A stretch of DNA of 64,000 bases from Diadophis punctatus similis (lineage: Eukaryota; Chordata; Lepidosauria; Squamata; Dipsadidae). Shown here one piece after another: positions 1-12,019 of this stretch. The DNA lies in contig JALIGW010000061.1 of assembly GCA_023053685.1 (NCBI GenBank), forward strand, positions 2,126,001 to 2,190,000, given 5' to 3'. A program made the translations under genes and the position numbers. The notes below the pieces were generated by a model. The model saw only the letters and a program-made list of their open reading frames with translations. It made no database searches and had not been told where the DNA came from. Within the stretch, counting starts at the first letter, position 1. Each line of letters starts with the position of its first letter.

Positions 1-720
1 AGGAACTCCACCCGCAGCTTCTGTGAATTCAAACTACAATGGAGTGAGGTTTCTTTCCCCAGATACTCACAGGTCTCAGCCAGGAACTCCACCCCCAGCT
101 TCTGTGAATTCAAACTACAGTGGAGTGAGGTTTGATTCCCCAGATACTCACAGGTCTCAGCCAGGAACTCCACCCCCAGCTTCTGTGAATTCAAACTACA
201 ATGGAGTGAGGTTTGTTCCACCAGATACTCACAGGTCTCAGCCAGGAACTCCACCCCCAGTTTCTGTGAATTCAAACTGCAATGGAGTGAAGTTTTTCCC
301 CCCAGATACTCACAGGTATCAGCCAGGAACTCCACCCCAGCTTCTGTGAATTGAAACTACAATGCAGTGAGGTTTTTCTCCCAGATACTCACAGGTCTCA
401 GCCAAGAACTCCACCCCCAGCTTCTGTGAATTCAAACTACAATGGAGTGAGGTTCCCCCCCCCAGATACTCACAGGTCTCAGCAAGGACCTCCACCCCCA
501 GCTTTTGTGAATTCAAACTACAATGGAGTGAGGTTTTCCCGCCGATACTCACAGGTCTCAGCCAGGAACTCCACCCCCAGCTTCTGTGAATTCAAACTAC
601 AATGGAGTGAGGTTCCCCCCCCCAGATACTCACAGGTCTCAGCCAGGAACTCCACCCCCAGCTTCTGTGAAATCAAACTACAATGGAGTGAGGTTTTTTT
701 CCCAGATACTCACAGGTCTT
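1..720 (+). repeat. Opening array block, GATTCCCC-type monomers
   Basis: Starts inside a monomer, so the array extends to the left. It contains the rare monomer with TTTGATTCCCCAG (131), then TTTGTTCC, GTGAAGTTTTTCCCCCC with TATCAGCC, a run of C before CAGCAAGGACC (482), a CCGCCG monomer (540) and a GAAATC monomer with the T-run. The same order is seen near 5.7–6.45, 8.65–9.2, 11.7, 14.1 and 62.4–63.0 kb. No gene is present. Confidence 0.9.
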
Positions 721-1768
721 AGCCAGGAACTCCACCCCCAGCTTCTGTGAATTGAAACTACAATGCAGTGAGGTTTTGTTCCCCCAGATACTCACGGGTC
801 TCAGCCAGGAAGTCCACGCCCAGCTTCTGTGAATTCAAACTACAATGGAGTGAGGTTTGTTCCCCCAGATACTCACAGGTATCATCCAGGAACTCCACCC
901 CAGCTTCTGTGAATTGAAACTACAATGCAGTGAGGTTTTTCCCCCAGATACTCACAAGCCTCAGCCAGGAATTCCACCCCCAGCTTCTGTGAATTCAAAC
1001 TGAAATGGATTGAGGTTTTTCTCCCAGATACTCACAGGTCTCAGCCAGGAACTCCACCCCCAGCTTCTGTGAATTCAAACTGCAATGGAGTGAGGTTTTT
1101 TCCCCCAGATACTAACAGGTCTCACCCAAGAACTCCACCCCCAGCTTCTGTGAATTCAAACTACAATGGATTGAGGTTTTTTTCCGAGATACTCACAGGT
1201 CTCAGCCAGGAACTCCAACCCCAGCTTCTGTGAATTGAAAATACAATGCAGTGAGATTTTTCCCCCCAGATACTCACAGGTCTCAGCCAGGAACTCCACC
1301 CCCAGCTTCTGTGAATTCAAACTACAATGCAGCGAGGTTTTCCCCCACAGATACTCACAAGTCTCATCCAGGAACTCCACCCCCAGCTTCTTTGAATTCA
1401 AACTACAATGGATTGAGGTTTTGTCCCCCAGATACTCACACGTCTCAGCCAGGAACTCCACCCACAGCTTCTGTGAATTCAAACTACAATGGAGTGAGGT
1501 TTCTTCCCCCAGATACTCACAGGTCTCAGCCAGGAACTCCACCCCCAGCTTCTGTGAAATCAAACTACAATGGAGTGAGGTTTTTTTCCCAGATACTCAC
1601 AGGTCTCAGCCAGGAACTCCACCCCCAGCTTCTGTGAATTCAAACTACAATGGAGTGAGGTTTTTTTCCGAGATAAACACAGGTCTCAGCCAGGAACTCC
1701 AACCCCAGCTTCTTTGAATTGAAAATACAATGCAGTGAGGTTTTTCCCCCCAGATACTCACAGGAATC
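721..1768 (+). repeat. 1,048-bp tandem pair, copy 1 (13 monomers)
   Basis: This segment is followed directly by a second copy at a constant offset of 1,048 bp, which is 13 monomers less 5 bases. Order of monomers: CACGGG/CCACGCC type (793), TATCATCC type, CACAAGCCTC type, ACTGAAATGGATTGAGG, ACTGCAATGG with ACTAACAGG, TTCCGAGATAC, GAATTGAAAATAC, GCAGCGAGG, TTTGAATTC with CACACGTC, TTTCTTCCCCC, GAAATC, and TTCCGAGATAAACAC. This is close to the basic higher-order order of the array. Confidence 0.88.
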
Positions 1769-2849
1769 AGCCAGGAACTCCACCCCCAGCTTCTGTGAAT
1801 TGAAACTACAATGCAGTGAGGTTTTGTTCCCCCAGATACTCACGGGTCTCAGCCAGGAAGTCCACGCCCAGCTTCTGTGAATTCAAACTACAATGGAGTG
1901 AGGTTTGTTCCCCCAGATACTCACAGGTATCATCCAGGAACTCCACCCCAGCTTTTGTGAATTGAAACTACAATGCAGTGAGGTTTTTCCCCCAGATACT
2001 CACAAGCCTCAGCCAGGAATTCCACCCCCAGCTTCTGTGAATTCAATCTGAAATGGATTGAGGTTTTTCTCCCAGATACTCACAGGTCTCAGCCAGGAAC
2101 TCCACCCCCAGCTTCTGTGAATTCAAACTGCAATGGAGTGAGGTTTTTTCCCCCAGATACTAACAGGTCTCACCCAAGAACTCCACCCCCAGCTTCTGTG
2201 AATTCAAACTACAATGGATTGAGGTTTTTTTCCGAGATACTCACCGGTCTCAGCCAGGAACTCCAACCCCAGCTTCTGTGAATTGAAAATACAATGCAGT
2301 GAGGTTTTTCCCCCCAGATACTCACAGGTCTCAGCCAGGAACTCCACCCCCAGCTTCTGTGAATTCAAACTACAATGCAGCGAGGTTTTTCCCCCCAGAT
2401 ACTCACAAGTCTCATCCAGGAACTCCACCCCCAGCTTCTTTGAATTCAAACTACAATGGATTGAGGTTTTGTCCCCCAGATACTCACACGTCTCAGCCAG
2501 GAACTCCACCCACAGCTTCTGTGAATTCAAAGTACAATGGAGTGAGGTTTCTTCCCCCAGATACTCACAGGTCTCAGCCAGGAACTCCACCCCCAGCTTC
2601 TGTGAAATCAAACTACAATGGAGTGAGGTTTTTTTCCCAGATACTCACAGGTCTCAGCCAGGAACTCCACCCCCAGCTTCTATGAATTCAAACTACAATG
2701 GAGTGAGGTTTTTTTCCGAGATAAACACAGGTCTCAGCCAGGAACTCCAACCCCAGCTTCTGTGAATTGAAAATACAATGCAGTGAGGTTTTTCCCCCCA
2801 GATACTCACAGGAATCAGCCAGGAACTCCACCCCCAGCTTCTGTGAATT
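1769..2849 (+). repeat. 1,048-bp tandem pair, copy 2
   Basis: Second copy of the preceding 1,048-bp unit. Homology runs on to about 2,849, where copy 1 has GAATTG and copy 2 has GAATTC. A few substitutions separate the copies, for example ACTCACCGG here (about 2,240) where copy 1 has ACTCACAGG, and AAAGTACAATGG (about 2,530) where copy 1 has AAACTACAATGG. Confidence 0.88.
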
Positions 2850-3570
2850 CAAACTACAATGCAGCGAGGTTTTTCCCCCCAGATACTCACAAGTCCAAGC
2901 CAGGAACTCCACCCCCAGCTTCTGTGAATTCAAACTACAATGGAGTGAGGTTTTGTTCCCCAGATACTCACAGGTCCCAGCCAGGAACTCCACCCCCAGC
3001 TTCTGTCAATTCAAACTACAATGAAGTGAGGTTTTTTCCCCAGATACTCACAGGTCTCAGCCAGGAACTCCACGCCAAGCTTCTATGAATTCATACTGCA
3101 ATGGAGTGAGGTTTTTTAACGCAGAAACTCACAGGTCTCAGCCAGGAACTCCACCCCCAGCTTCTGTGAATTCAAACTACAATGAAGTGAGGTTTTGTTC
3201 CTCCAGATACTCACAAGTCTCAGCCAGGAACTCCACCCCCAGCTTCTGTGAATTCAAACTACAATGGAGTGAGGTTTCTTCCCCCAGATACTCACAGGTC
3301 TCAGCCAGGAACTCCACTCCAGCTTCTGTGAATTCAAACTACAATGGAGTGAGGTTTTGTTCCCCCAGATACTCACAGGTCTCAGCCAAGAACTCCACCC
3401 CCAGCTTCTGTGAATTCAAACTACAATGGAGTGAGGTTCCCCCCCCAGATACTCACAGGTCTCAGCAAGGACCTCCACCCCCAGCTTTTGTGAATTCAAA
3501 CTACAATGGAGTGAGGTTTTCCCCCGATACTCACAGGTCTCAGCCAGGAACTCCACCCCCAGCTTTTGTG
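2850..3570 (+). repeat. Block of diverged monomers
   Basis: About nine monomers with several private variants: TCCAAGCCAGG (2,895), GTCAATTC in place of GTGAATTC (3,004), GCCAAGCTTCTATG (3,074), a tract reading TTTTTTAACGCAGAAACTCAC near 3,112–3,132 instead of the usual T/C tract and GATACTCAC, and CCTCCAGATAC (3,200). It sits between two more regular higher-order blocks. No gene is seen. Confidence 0.85.
3077..3082. other. Private HindIII site in a diverged monomer
   Basis: AAGCTT arises where the usual CCCAGCTT is replaced by GCCAAGCTT. It is the only AAGCTT I noticed in the array, so it could serve as a physical landmark in otherwise repetitive DNA. Confidence 0.7.
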
Positions 3571-6500
3571 AATTCAAACTACAATGGAGTGAGGTTCCCC
3601 CCCCCCGATACTCACAGGTCTCAGCCAGGAACTCCACCCCCAGCTTCTGTGAAATCAAATTACAATGGAGTGAGGTTTTTTTCCCAGATACTCACAGGTC
3701 TCAGCCAGGAACTCCACCCCCAGCTTCTGTGAATTGAAACTACAATGCAGTGAGGTTTTGTTCCCCCAGATACTCACGGGTCTCAGCCAAGAACTCCATG
3801 GCCAGCTTCTGTGAATTCAAACTACAATGGAGTGAGGTTTGTTCCCCCAGATACTCACAGGTATCAGCCAGGAACTCCACCCCAGCTTCTGTGAATTGAA
3901 ACTACAATGCAGTGAGGTTTCTTCCCCCAGATACTCACAGGTCTCAGCCAGGAACTCCACGCCCAGCTTCTGTGAATTCAAACTACAATGTAGTGAGGTT
4001 TGTTCCCCCAGATACTCACAGGTCTCAGCCAGGAACTCCACCCCCAGCTTCTGTGAATTCAAACTACAATGGAGTGAGGTTTTGTTTCCCCAGATACAAA
4101 CCTGTCTCCGCCAGGAACTCCACCCCCAGCTTCTGTTAATTGAAACGACAATGCAGTGAGGTTCCCCCCCCCAGATACTCACAGATCTCAGCAAGGACCT
4201 CCACCCCCAGCTTTTGTGAATTTAAACTACAATGGAGTGAGGTTTCCCCCCCCCCCATACTCACAGGTCTCAGCCAGGAACTCCACCCCCAGCTTCTGTG
4301 AAATCAAACTACAATGGAGTGAGGTTTTTTTCCCAGATACTCACAGGTCTCAGCCAGGAACTCCACCCCCAGCTTCTGTGAATTCAAACTACAATGGATT
4401 GAGGTTTTTTTCCGAGATAAACACAGGTCTCAGCCAGGAACTCCAACCCCAGCTTCTGTGAATTGAAAATACAATGCAGTGAGGTTTTTCCCCCCAGATA
4501 CTCACAGGAATCAGCCAGGAACTCCACCCCCAGCTTCTGTGAATTCAAACTACAATGCAGCGAGGTTTTCCCCCCCAGATACTCACAAGTGTCATCCAGG
4601 AACTCCACCCCCAGCTTCTTTGAATTCAAACTACAATGGAGTGAGGTTTTTTCTCCCAGATACTCACAGGTCTCAACCAAGAACTCCACCAACAGCTTCT
4701 GTGAATTCAAACTACAATGGAGTGAGGTTTTGTTCCCCCAGATACTCACAGGTCTCAGCCAAGAACTCCACCCCCAGCTTCTGTGAATTCAAACTACAAT
4801 GGAGTGAGGTTCCCCCCCCCCAGATACTCACAGGTCTCAGCAAGGACCTCCACCCCCAGCTTTTGTGAATTCAAACTACAATGGAGTGAGGTTTTCCCCC
4901 GATACTCACAGGTCTCAGCTAGGAACTCCACCCCCAGCTTTTGTGAATTCAAACTACAATGCAGCGAGGTTTTTCCCCCCAGATACTCACAGGTCTCAGC
5001 AAGGACCTCCACCCCCAGCTTTTGTGAATTTAAACTACAATGGAGTGAGGTTTCCCCCCCCCATACTCACAGGTCTCAGCCAGGAACTCCACCCCCAGCT
5101 TCTGTGAAATCAAACTACAATGGAGTGAGGTTTTTTCCCAGATACTCACAGGTCTCAGCCAGGAACTCCATGCCCAGCTTCTGTGAATTCAAACTACAAT
5201 GGAGTGAGGTTTTTTTCCGAGATACTCACAGGTCTCAGCCAGGAACTCCAACCACAGCTTCTGTGAATTGAAAATACAATGCAGTGAGGTTTTTCCCCCC
5301 AGATACTCACAGGAATCAGCCAGGAACTCCACCCCCAGTTTCTGTGAATTCAAACTACAATGCAGCAGGGTTTTTCCCCCCAGATACTCACAAGTCTCAT
5401 CCAGGAACTCCACCCCCAGCTTCTGTGAATTCAAACTACAATGGATTGAGGTTTTGTCCCCCAGATACTCACACGTCTCAGCCAGGAACTCCACCAACAG
5501 CTTCTGTGAATTCAAACTACAATGGAGTGAGGTTTGTTCCCCCAGATACTCACAGGTCTCAGCCAGGAACTCCACCCCCAGCTTCTGTGAATTCAAACTA
5601 CAATGGAGTGAGGTTTTTTCCCCGAGATACTAACAATTCTCAGCCAGGAACTCCACCCGCAGCTTCTGTGAATTCAAACTACAATGGAGTGAGGTTTCTT
5701 CCCCCAGATACTCACAGGTCTCAGCCAGGAACTCCACCCCCAGCTTCTGTGAATTCAAACTACAATGGAGTGAGGTTTGATTCCCCAGATAATCACAGGT
5801 CTCAGCCAGGAACTCCACCCCCAGCTTCTGTGAATTCAAACTACAATGGAGTGAGGTTTGTTCCCCCAGATACTCACAGGTCTCAGCCAGGAACTCCACC
5901 CCCAGTTTCTGTGAATTCAAACTGCAATGGAGTGAAGTTTTTCCCCCCAGATACTCACAGGTATCAGCCAGGAACTCCACCCCAGCTTCTGTGAATTGAA
6001 ACTACAATGCAGTGAGGTTTTTCTCCCAGATACTCACAGGTCTCAGCCAAGAACTCCACCCCCAGCTTCTGTGAATTCAAACTACAATGGAGTGAGGTTT
6101 TGTTCCCCCAGATACTCACAGGTCTCAGCCAAGAACTCCACCCCCAGCTTCTGTGAATTCAAACTACAATGGAGTGAGGTTCCCCCCCCCAGATACTCAC
6201 AGGTCTCAGCAAGGACCTCCACCCCCAGCTTTTGTGAATTCAAACTACAATGGAGTGAGGTTTTCCCGCCGATACTCACAGGTCTCAGCCAGGAACTCCA
6301 CCCCCAGCTTCTGTGAATTCAAACTACAATGGAGTGAGGTTCCCCCCCCCAGATACTCACAGGTCTCAGCCAGGAACTCCACCCCCAGCTTCTGTGAAAT
6401 CAAACTACAATGGAGTGAGGTTTTTTTCCCAGATACTCACAGGTCTTAGCCAGGAACTCCACCCCCAGCTACTGTGAATTGAAACTACAATGCAGTGAGG

Positions 6501-7283
6501 TTTTGTTCCCCCAGATACTCACGGGTCTCAGCCAGGAAGTTCACGCCCAGCTTCTGTGAATTCAAACTACAATGGAGTGAGGTTTGTTCCCCCAGATACT
6601 CACAGGTATCATCCAGGAACTCCACCCCAGCTTCTGTGAATTGAAACTACAATGCAGTGAGGTTTTTCCCCCCAGATACTCACAAGCCTCAGCCAGGAAT
6701 TCCACCCCCAGCTTCTGTGAATTCAAACTGAAATGGATTGAGGTTTTTCTCCCAGATACTCACAGGTCTCAGCCAGGAACTCCACCCCCAGCTTTTGTGA
6801 ATTCAAACTGCAATGGAGTGAGGTTTTTTCCCCCAGATACTAACAGGTCTCACCCAAGAACTCCACCCCCAGCTTCTGTGAATTCAAACTACAATGGATT
6901 GAGGTTTTTTCCGAGATACTCACAGGTCTCAGCCAGGAACTCCAACCCCAGCTTCTGTGAATTGAAAATACAATGCAGTGAGGTTTTTCCCCCCAGATAC
7001 TCACAGGTCTCAGCCAGGAACTCCACCCCCAGCTTCTGTGAATTCAGACTACAATGCAGCGAGGTTTTTCCCCCCAGATACTCACAAGTCTCATCCAGGA
7101 ACTCCACCCCCAGCTTCTTTGAATTCAAACTACAATGGATTGAGGTTTTGTCCCCCAGATACTCACACGTCTCAGCCAGGAACTCCACCCACAGCTTCTG
7201 TGAATTCAAACTACAATGGAGTGAGGTTTCTTCCCCCAGATACTCACAGGTCTCAGCCAGGAACTCCACCCCCAGCTTCTGTG
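3571..7283 (+). repeat. 3.7-kb higher-order unit, copy 1
   Basis: The first of two related units. Positions near 3,571–4,200 recur at an offset of 3,713, positions 4,981–5,850 at an offset of 2,906, and positions 5,996–7,280 at offsets of 2,744–2,746. Shared private variants include a CCATGG site (3,796 and 7,509), GATACAAACCTGTCTCCGCC (4,094 and 7,806) and monomers in which the C-run goes straight to CATACTC (4,252 and 7,966). The region from about 4.2 to 4.98 kb is present only in this copy. Confidence 0.82.
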
Positions 7284-10023
7284 AATTCAAACTACAATGG
7301 AGTGAGGTTCCCCCCCCCCGATACTCACAGGTCTCAGCCAGGAACTCCACCCCCAGCTTCTGTGAAATCAAATTACAATGGAGTGAGGTTTTTTTCCCAG
7401 ATACTCACAGGTCTCAGCCAGGAACTCCACCCCCAGCTTCTGTGAATTGAAACTACAATGCAGTGAGGTTTTGTTCCCCCAGATACTCACGGGTCTCAGC
7501 CAAGAACTCCATGGCCAGCTTCTGTGAATTCAAACTACAATGGAGTGAGGTTTGTTCCCCCAGATACTCACAGGTATCAGCCAGGAACTCCACCCCAGCT
7601 TCTGTGAATTGAAACTACAATGCAGTGAGGTTTCTTCCCCCAGATACTCACAGGTCTCAGCCAGGAACTCCACGCCCAGCTTCTGTGAATTCAAACTACA
7701 ATGTAGTGAGGTTTGTTCCCCCAGATACTCACAGGTCTCAGCCAGGAACTCCACCCCCAGCTTCTGTGAATTCAAACTACAATGGAGTGAGGTTTTTTTC
7801 CCCAGATACAAACCTGTCTCCGCCAGGAACTCCACTCCCAGCTTCTGTGAATTGAAATGACAATGCAGTGAGGTTTCCCCCCCCCAGATACTCACAGATC
7901 TCAGCAAGGACCTCCACCCCCAGCTTTTGTGAATTTAAACTACAATGGAGTGAGGTTTCCCCCCCCCCATACTCACAGGTCTCAGCCAGGAACTCCACCC
8001 CCAGCTTCTGTGAAATCAAACTACAATGGAGTGAGGTTTTTTCCCAGATACTCACAGGTCTCAGCCAGGAACTCCATGCCCAGCTTCTGTGAATTCAAAC
8101 TACAATGGAGTGAGGTTTTTTTCCGAGATACTCACAGGTCTCAGCCAGGAACTCCAACCACAGCTTCTGTGAATTGAAAATACAATGCAGTGAGGTTTTT
8201 CCCCCCAGATACTCACAGGAATCAGCCAGGAACTCCACCCCCAGTTTCTGTGAATTCAAACTACAATGCAGCAGGGTTTTTCCCCCCAGATACTCACAAG
8301 TCTCATCCAGGAACTCCACCCCCAGCTTCTGTGAATTCAAACTACAATGGATTGAGGTTTTGTCCCCCAGATACTCACACGTCTCAGCCAGGAACTCCAC
8401 CAACAGCTTCTGTGAATTCAAACTACAATGGAGTGAGGTTTGTTCCCCCAGATACTCACAGGTCTCAGCCAGGAACTCCACCCCCAGCTTCTGTGAATTC
8501 AAACTACAATGGAGTGAGGTTTTTTCCCCGAGATACTAACAAGTCTCAGCCAGGAACTCCACCCGCAGCTTCTGTGAATTCAAACTACAATGGAGTGAGG
8601 TTTCTTCCCCCAGATACTCACAGGTCTCAGCCAGGAACTCCACCCCCAGCTTCTGTGAATTCAAACTACAATGGAGTGAGGTTTGATTCCCCAGATAATC
8701 ACAGGTATCAGCCAGGAACTCCACCCCAGCTTCTGTGAATTGAAACTACAATGCAGTGAGGTTTTTCTCCCAGATACTCACAGGTCTCAGCCAAGAACTC
8801 CACCCCCAGCTTCTGTGAATTCAAACTACAATGGAGTGAGGTTTTGTTCCCCCAGATACTCACAGGTCTCAGCCAAGAACTCCACCCCCAGCTTCTGTGA
8901 ATTCAAACTACAATGGAGTGAGGTTCCCCCCCCCCAGATACTCACAGGTCTCAGCAAGGACCTCCACCCCCAGCTTTTGTGAATTCAAACTACAATGGAG
9001 TGAGGTTTTCCTGCCGATACTCACAGGTCTCAGCCAGGAACTCCACCCCCAGCTTCTGTGAATTCAAACTACAATGGAGTGAGGTTCCCCCCCCCCAGAT
9101 ACTCACAGGTCTCAGCCAGGAACTCCACCCCCAGCTTCTGTGAAATCAAACTACAATGGAGTGAGGTTTTTTTCCCAGATACTCACAGGTCTTAGCCAGG
9201 AACTCCACCCCCAGCTACTGTGAATTGAAACTACAATGCAGTGAGGTTTTGTTCCCCCAGATACTCACGGGTCTCAGCCAGGAAGTCCACGCCCAGCTTC
9301 TGTGAATTCAAACTACAATGGAGTGAGGTTTGTTCCCCCAGATACTCACAGGTATCATCCAGGAACTCCACCCCAGCTTCTGTGAATTGAAACTACAATG
9401 CAGTGAGGTTTTTCCCCCCAGATACTCACAAGCCTCAGCCAGGAATTCCACCCCCAGCTTTTGTGAATTCAAACTGAAATGGATTGAGGTTTTTCTCCCA
9501 GATACTCACAGGTCTCAGCCAGGAACTCCACCCCCAGCTTCTGTGAATTCAAACTGCAATGGAGTGAGGTTTTTTCCCCCAGATACTAACAGGTCTCACC
9601 CAAGAACTCCACCCCCAGCTTCTGTGAATTCAAACTACAATGGATTGAGGTTTTTTCCGAGATACTCACAGGTCTCAGCCAGGAACTCCAACCCCAGCTT
9701 CTGTGAATTGAAAATACAATGCAGTGAGGTTTTTCCCCCCAGATACTCACAGGTCTCAGCCAGGAACTCCACCCCCAGCTTCTGTGAATTCAGACTACAA
9801 TGCAGCGAGGTTTTTCCCCCCAGATACTCACAAGTCTCATCCAGGAACTCCACCCCCAGCTTCTTTGAATTCAAACTACAATGGATTGAGGTTTTGTCCC
9901 CCAGATACTCACACGTCTCAGCCAGGAACTCCACCCACAGCTTCTGTGAATTCAAACTACAATGGAGTGAGGTTTCTTCCCCCAGATACTCACAGGTCTC
10001 AGCCAGGAACTCCACCGCCAGCT
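7284..10023 (+). repeat. 3.7-kb higher-order unit, shortened copy 2
   Basis: Second copy of the 3.57–7.28 kb unit. It lacks about 807 bp (10 monomers, equivalent to 4.2–4.98 kb) and a further 162 bp (2 monomers) at 8,700–8,706. The arithmetic closes: 3,713 minus 807 minus 162 gives the final offset of 2,744. Homology to copy 1 ends near 10,023, where GAATTC in copy 1 corresponds to GAAATC here. Confidence 0.82.
8700..8706 (+). other. Chimeric monomer: 162-bp deletion junction
   Basis: The left half of this monomer is the GATTCCCCAGATAATCAC type (compare 5,776–5,800) and the right half is the TATCAGCC type with CCACCCCAGC (compare 5,955–5,985). The exchange must lie within the shared CACAGGT. 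Exactly two monomers present in the earlier copy are missing, as expected for an in-register unequal exchange. Confidence 0.8.
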
Positions 10024-12019
10024 TCTGTGAAATCAAACTACAATGAAGTGAGGTTTTTTTCCCAGATACTCACAGGTCTCAGCCAGGAACTCCACCCCCA
10101 GCTTCTGTGAATTCAAACTACAATGGAGTGAGGTATTTTTCCGAGATAAACACAGGTCTCAGCCAGGAACTCCAACCCCATCTTCTGTGAATTGAAAATA
10201 CAATGCAGTGAGGTTTTTCCCCCCAGATACTCACAGGAATCAGCCAGGAACTCCACCCGCAGCTTCTGTGAATTCAAACTACAATGGAGTGAGGTTTCTT
10301 CCCCCAGATACTCACAGGTCTCAGCCAGGAACTCCACCCCCAGCTTCTGTGAATTCAAACTACAATGGAGTGAGGTTTGTTCCCCCAGATACTCACAGGT
10401 CTCAGCCAGGAACTCCACCCCCAGCTTCTGTGAATTCAAACTACAATGGAGTGAGGTTTGTTCCCCCAGATACTCACAGGTCTCAGCCAGGAACTCCACC
10501 CCCAGTTTCTGTGAATTCAAACTACAATGGAGTGAAGTTTTTCCCCCCAGATACTCACAGGTATCAGCCAGGAACTCCACCCCCAGCTTCTGTGAAATCA
10601 AACTACAATGCAGCGAGGTTTTTTTCCCAGATACTCACAGGTCTCAGCCAGGAACTCCACCCCCAGCTTCTGTGAAATCAAACTACAATGGAGTGAGGTT
10701 TTTTTCCCAGATACTCACAGGTCTTAGCCAGGAACTCCACCCCCAGCTTCTGTGAATTGAAACTACAATGGAGTGAGGTTTTCCCGCCGATACTCACAGG
10801 TCTCAGCCAGGAACTCCACCCCCAGCTTCTGTGAATTCAAACTACAATGGAGTGAGGTTCCCCCCCCCAGATACTCACAGGACTCAGACAGGAACTCCAC
10901 CCCCAGCTTGTGTGAAACCAAACTACAATGGAGTGAGGTTTTTTTCCCAGATACTCACAGGTCTTAGCCAGGAACTCCACCCCCAGCTTCTGTGAATTGA
11001 AAGTACAATGCAGTGAGGTTTTGTTCCCCCAGATACTCACGGGTCTCAGCCAGGAAGTCCACGCCCAGCTTCTGTGAATTCAAACTACAATGGAGTGAGG
11101 TTTGTTCCCCCAGATACTCACAGGTCTCAGCCAGGAACTCCACCCCCAGTTTCTGTGAATTCAAACTGCAATGGAGTGAGGTTTTTTCCCCCAGTTACTA
11201 ACAGGTCTCAGCCAGGAACTCCAACCCCAGCTTCTGTGAATTGAAAATACAATGCAGTGAGGTTTTTCCCCCCAGATACTCACAGGAATCAGCCAGGAAC
11301 TCCACCCCCAGCTTCTGTGAATTCAAACTACAATGCAGCAGGGTTTTTCCCCCCAGATACTCACAAGTCTCATCCAGGAACTCCACCCCCAGCTTCTGTG
11401 AATTCAAACTACAATGGATTGAGGTTTTGTCCCCCAGATACTCACACGTCTCAGCCAGGAACTCCACCAACAGCTTCTGTGAATTCAAACTACAATGGAG
11501 TGAGGTTTGTTCCCCCAGATACTCACAGGTCTCAGCCAGGAACTCCACCCCCAGCTTCTGTGAATTCAAACTACAATGGAGTGAGGTTTTTTCCCAGAGA
11601 TACTAACAAGTCTCAGCCAGGAACTCCACCCGCAGCTTCTGTGAATTCAAACTACAATGGAGTGAGGTTTCTTCCCCCAGATACTCACAGGTCTCAGCCA
11701 GGAACTCCACCCCCAGCTTCTGTGAATTCAAACTACAATGGAGTGAGGTTTGATTCCCCAGATACTCACAGGTCTCAGCCAGGAACTCCACCCCCAGCTT
11801 CTGTGAATTCAAACTACAATGGAGTGAGGTTTGTTCCCCCAGATACTCACAGGTCTCAGCCAGGAACTCCACCCCCAGTTTCTGTGAATTCAAACTGCAA
11901 TGGAGTGAAGTTTTTCCCCCCAGATACTCACAGGTATCAGCCAGGAACTCCACCCCAGCTTCTGTGAATTGAAACTACAATGCAGTGAGGTTTTTCTCCC
12001 AGATACTCACAGGTCTCAG
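9600..12019 (+). repeat. 2,420-bp tandem pair, copy 1 (30 monomers)
   Basis: Repeated immediately downstream at a constant offset of 2,420 bp (30 monomers less 10 bases). It begins in CAAGAACTCC and overlaps the end of the preceding block. It includes the variants GAATTCAGAC (9,786), CCACCGCCAGC (10,012), AATGAAGTGAGG, GTATTTTTCCGAG (10,132), CCCATCTTCTG (10,176), CACAGGACTCAGACAGG (10,875) and CCCCAGTTACTAACAGG (11,192). Confidence 0.9.
10345..10425 (+). repeat. Reference monomer (81 bp, consensus-like)
   Basis: A representative monomer close to the majority consensus. Within it, GAATTC is at unit positions 7–12, GGAGTGAGG at 23–31, the pyrimidine tract (TTTGTTCCCCC) at 32–42 followed by AG at 43–44, ACTCACAGG at 47–55 and the C-rich tail CCACCCCCAGC at 71–81. 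Composition is A 21, C 25, G 16, T 19 (50.6% GC) with no CpG at all. Because 81 is 27 codons, three of six frames are open in this monomer. The next unit starts exactly 81 bases later. Confidence 0.95.

Noticed and set aside
6584..7450. Longest open frame on the plus strand (288 codons) and many similar proline/serine-rich 27-residue repeat frames
   Set aside because: The 81-bp unit is 27 codons, so a stop-free frame stays open by arithmetic. Two plus frames and one minus frame are open at once. The ends are set by C/T-run length shifts or by the common GAATTG variant, and indels are not multiples of three, so there is no sign of coding constraint, start context or conserved product.
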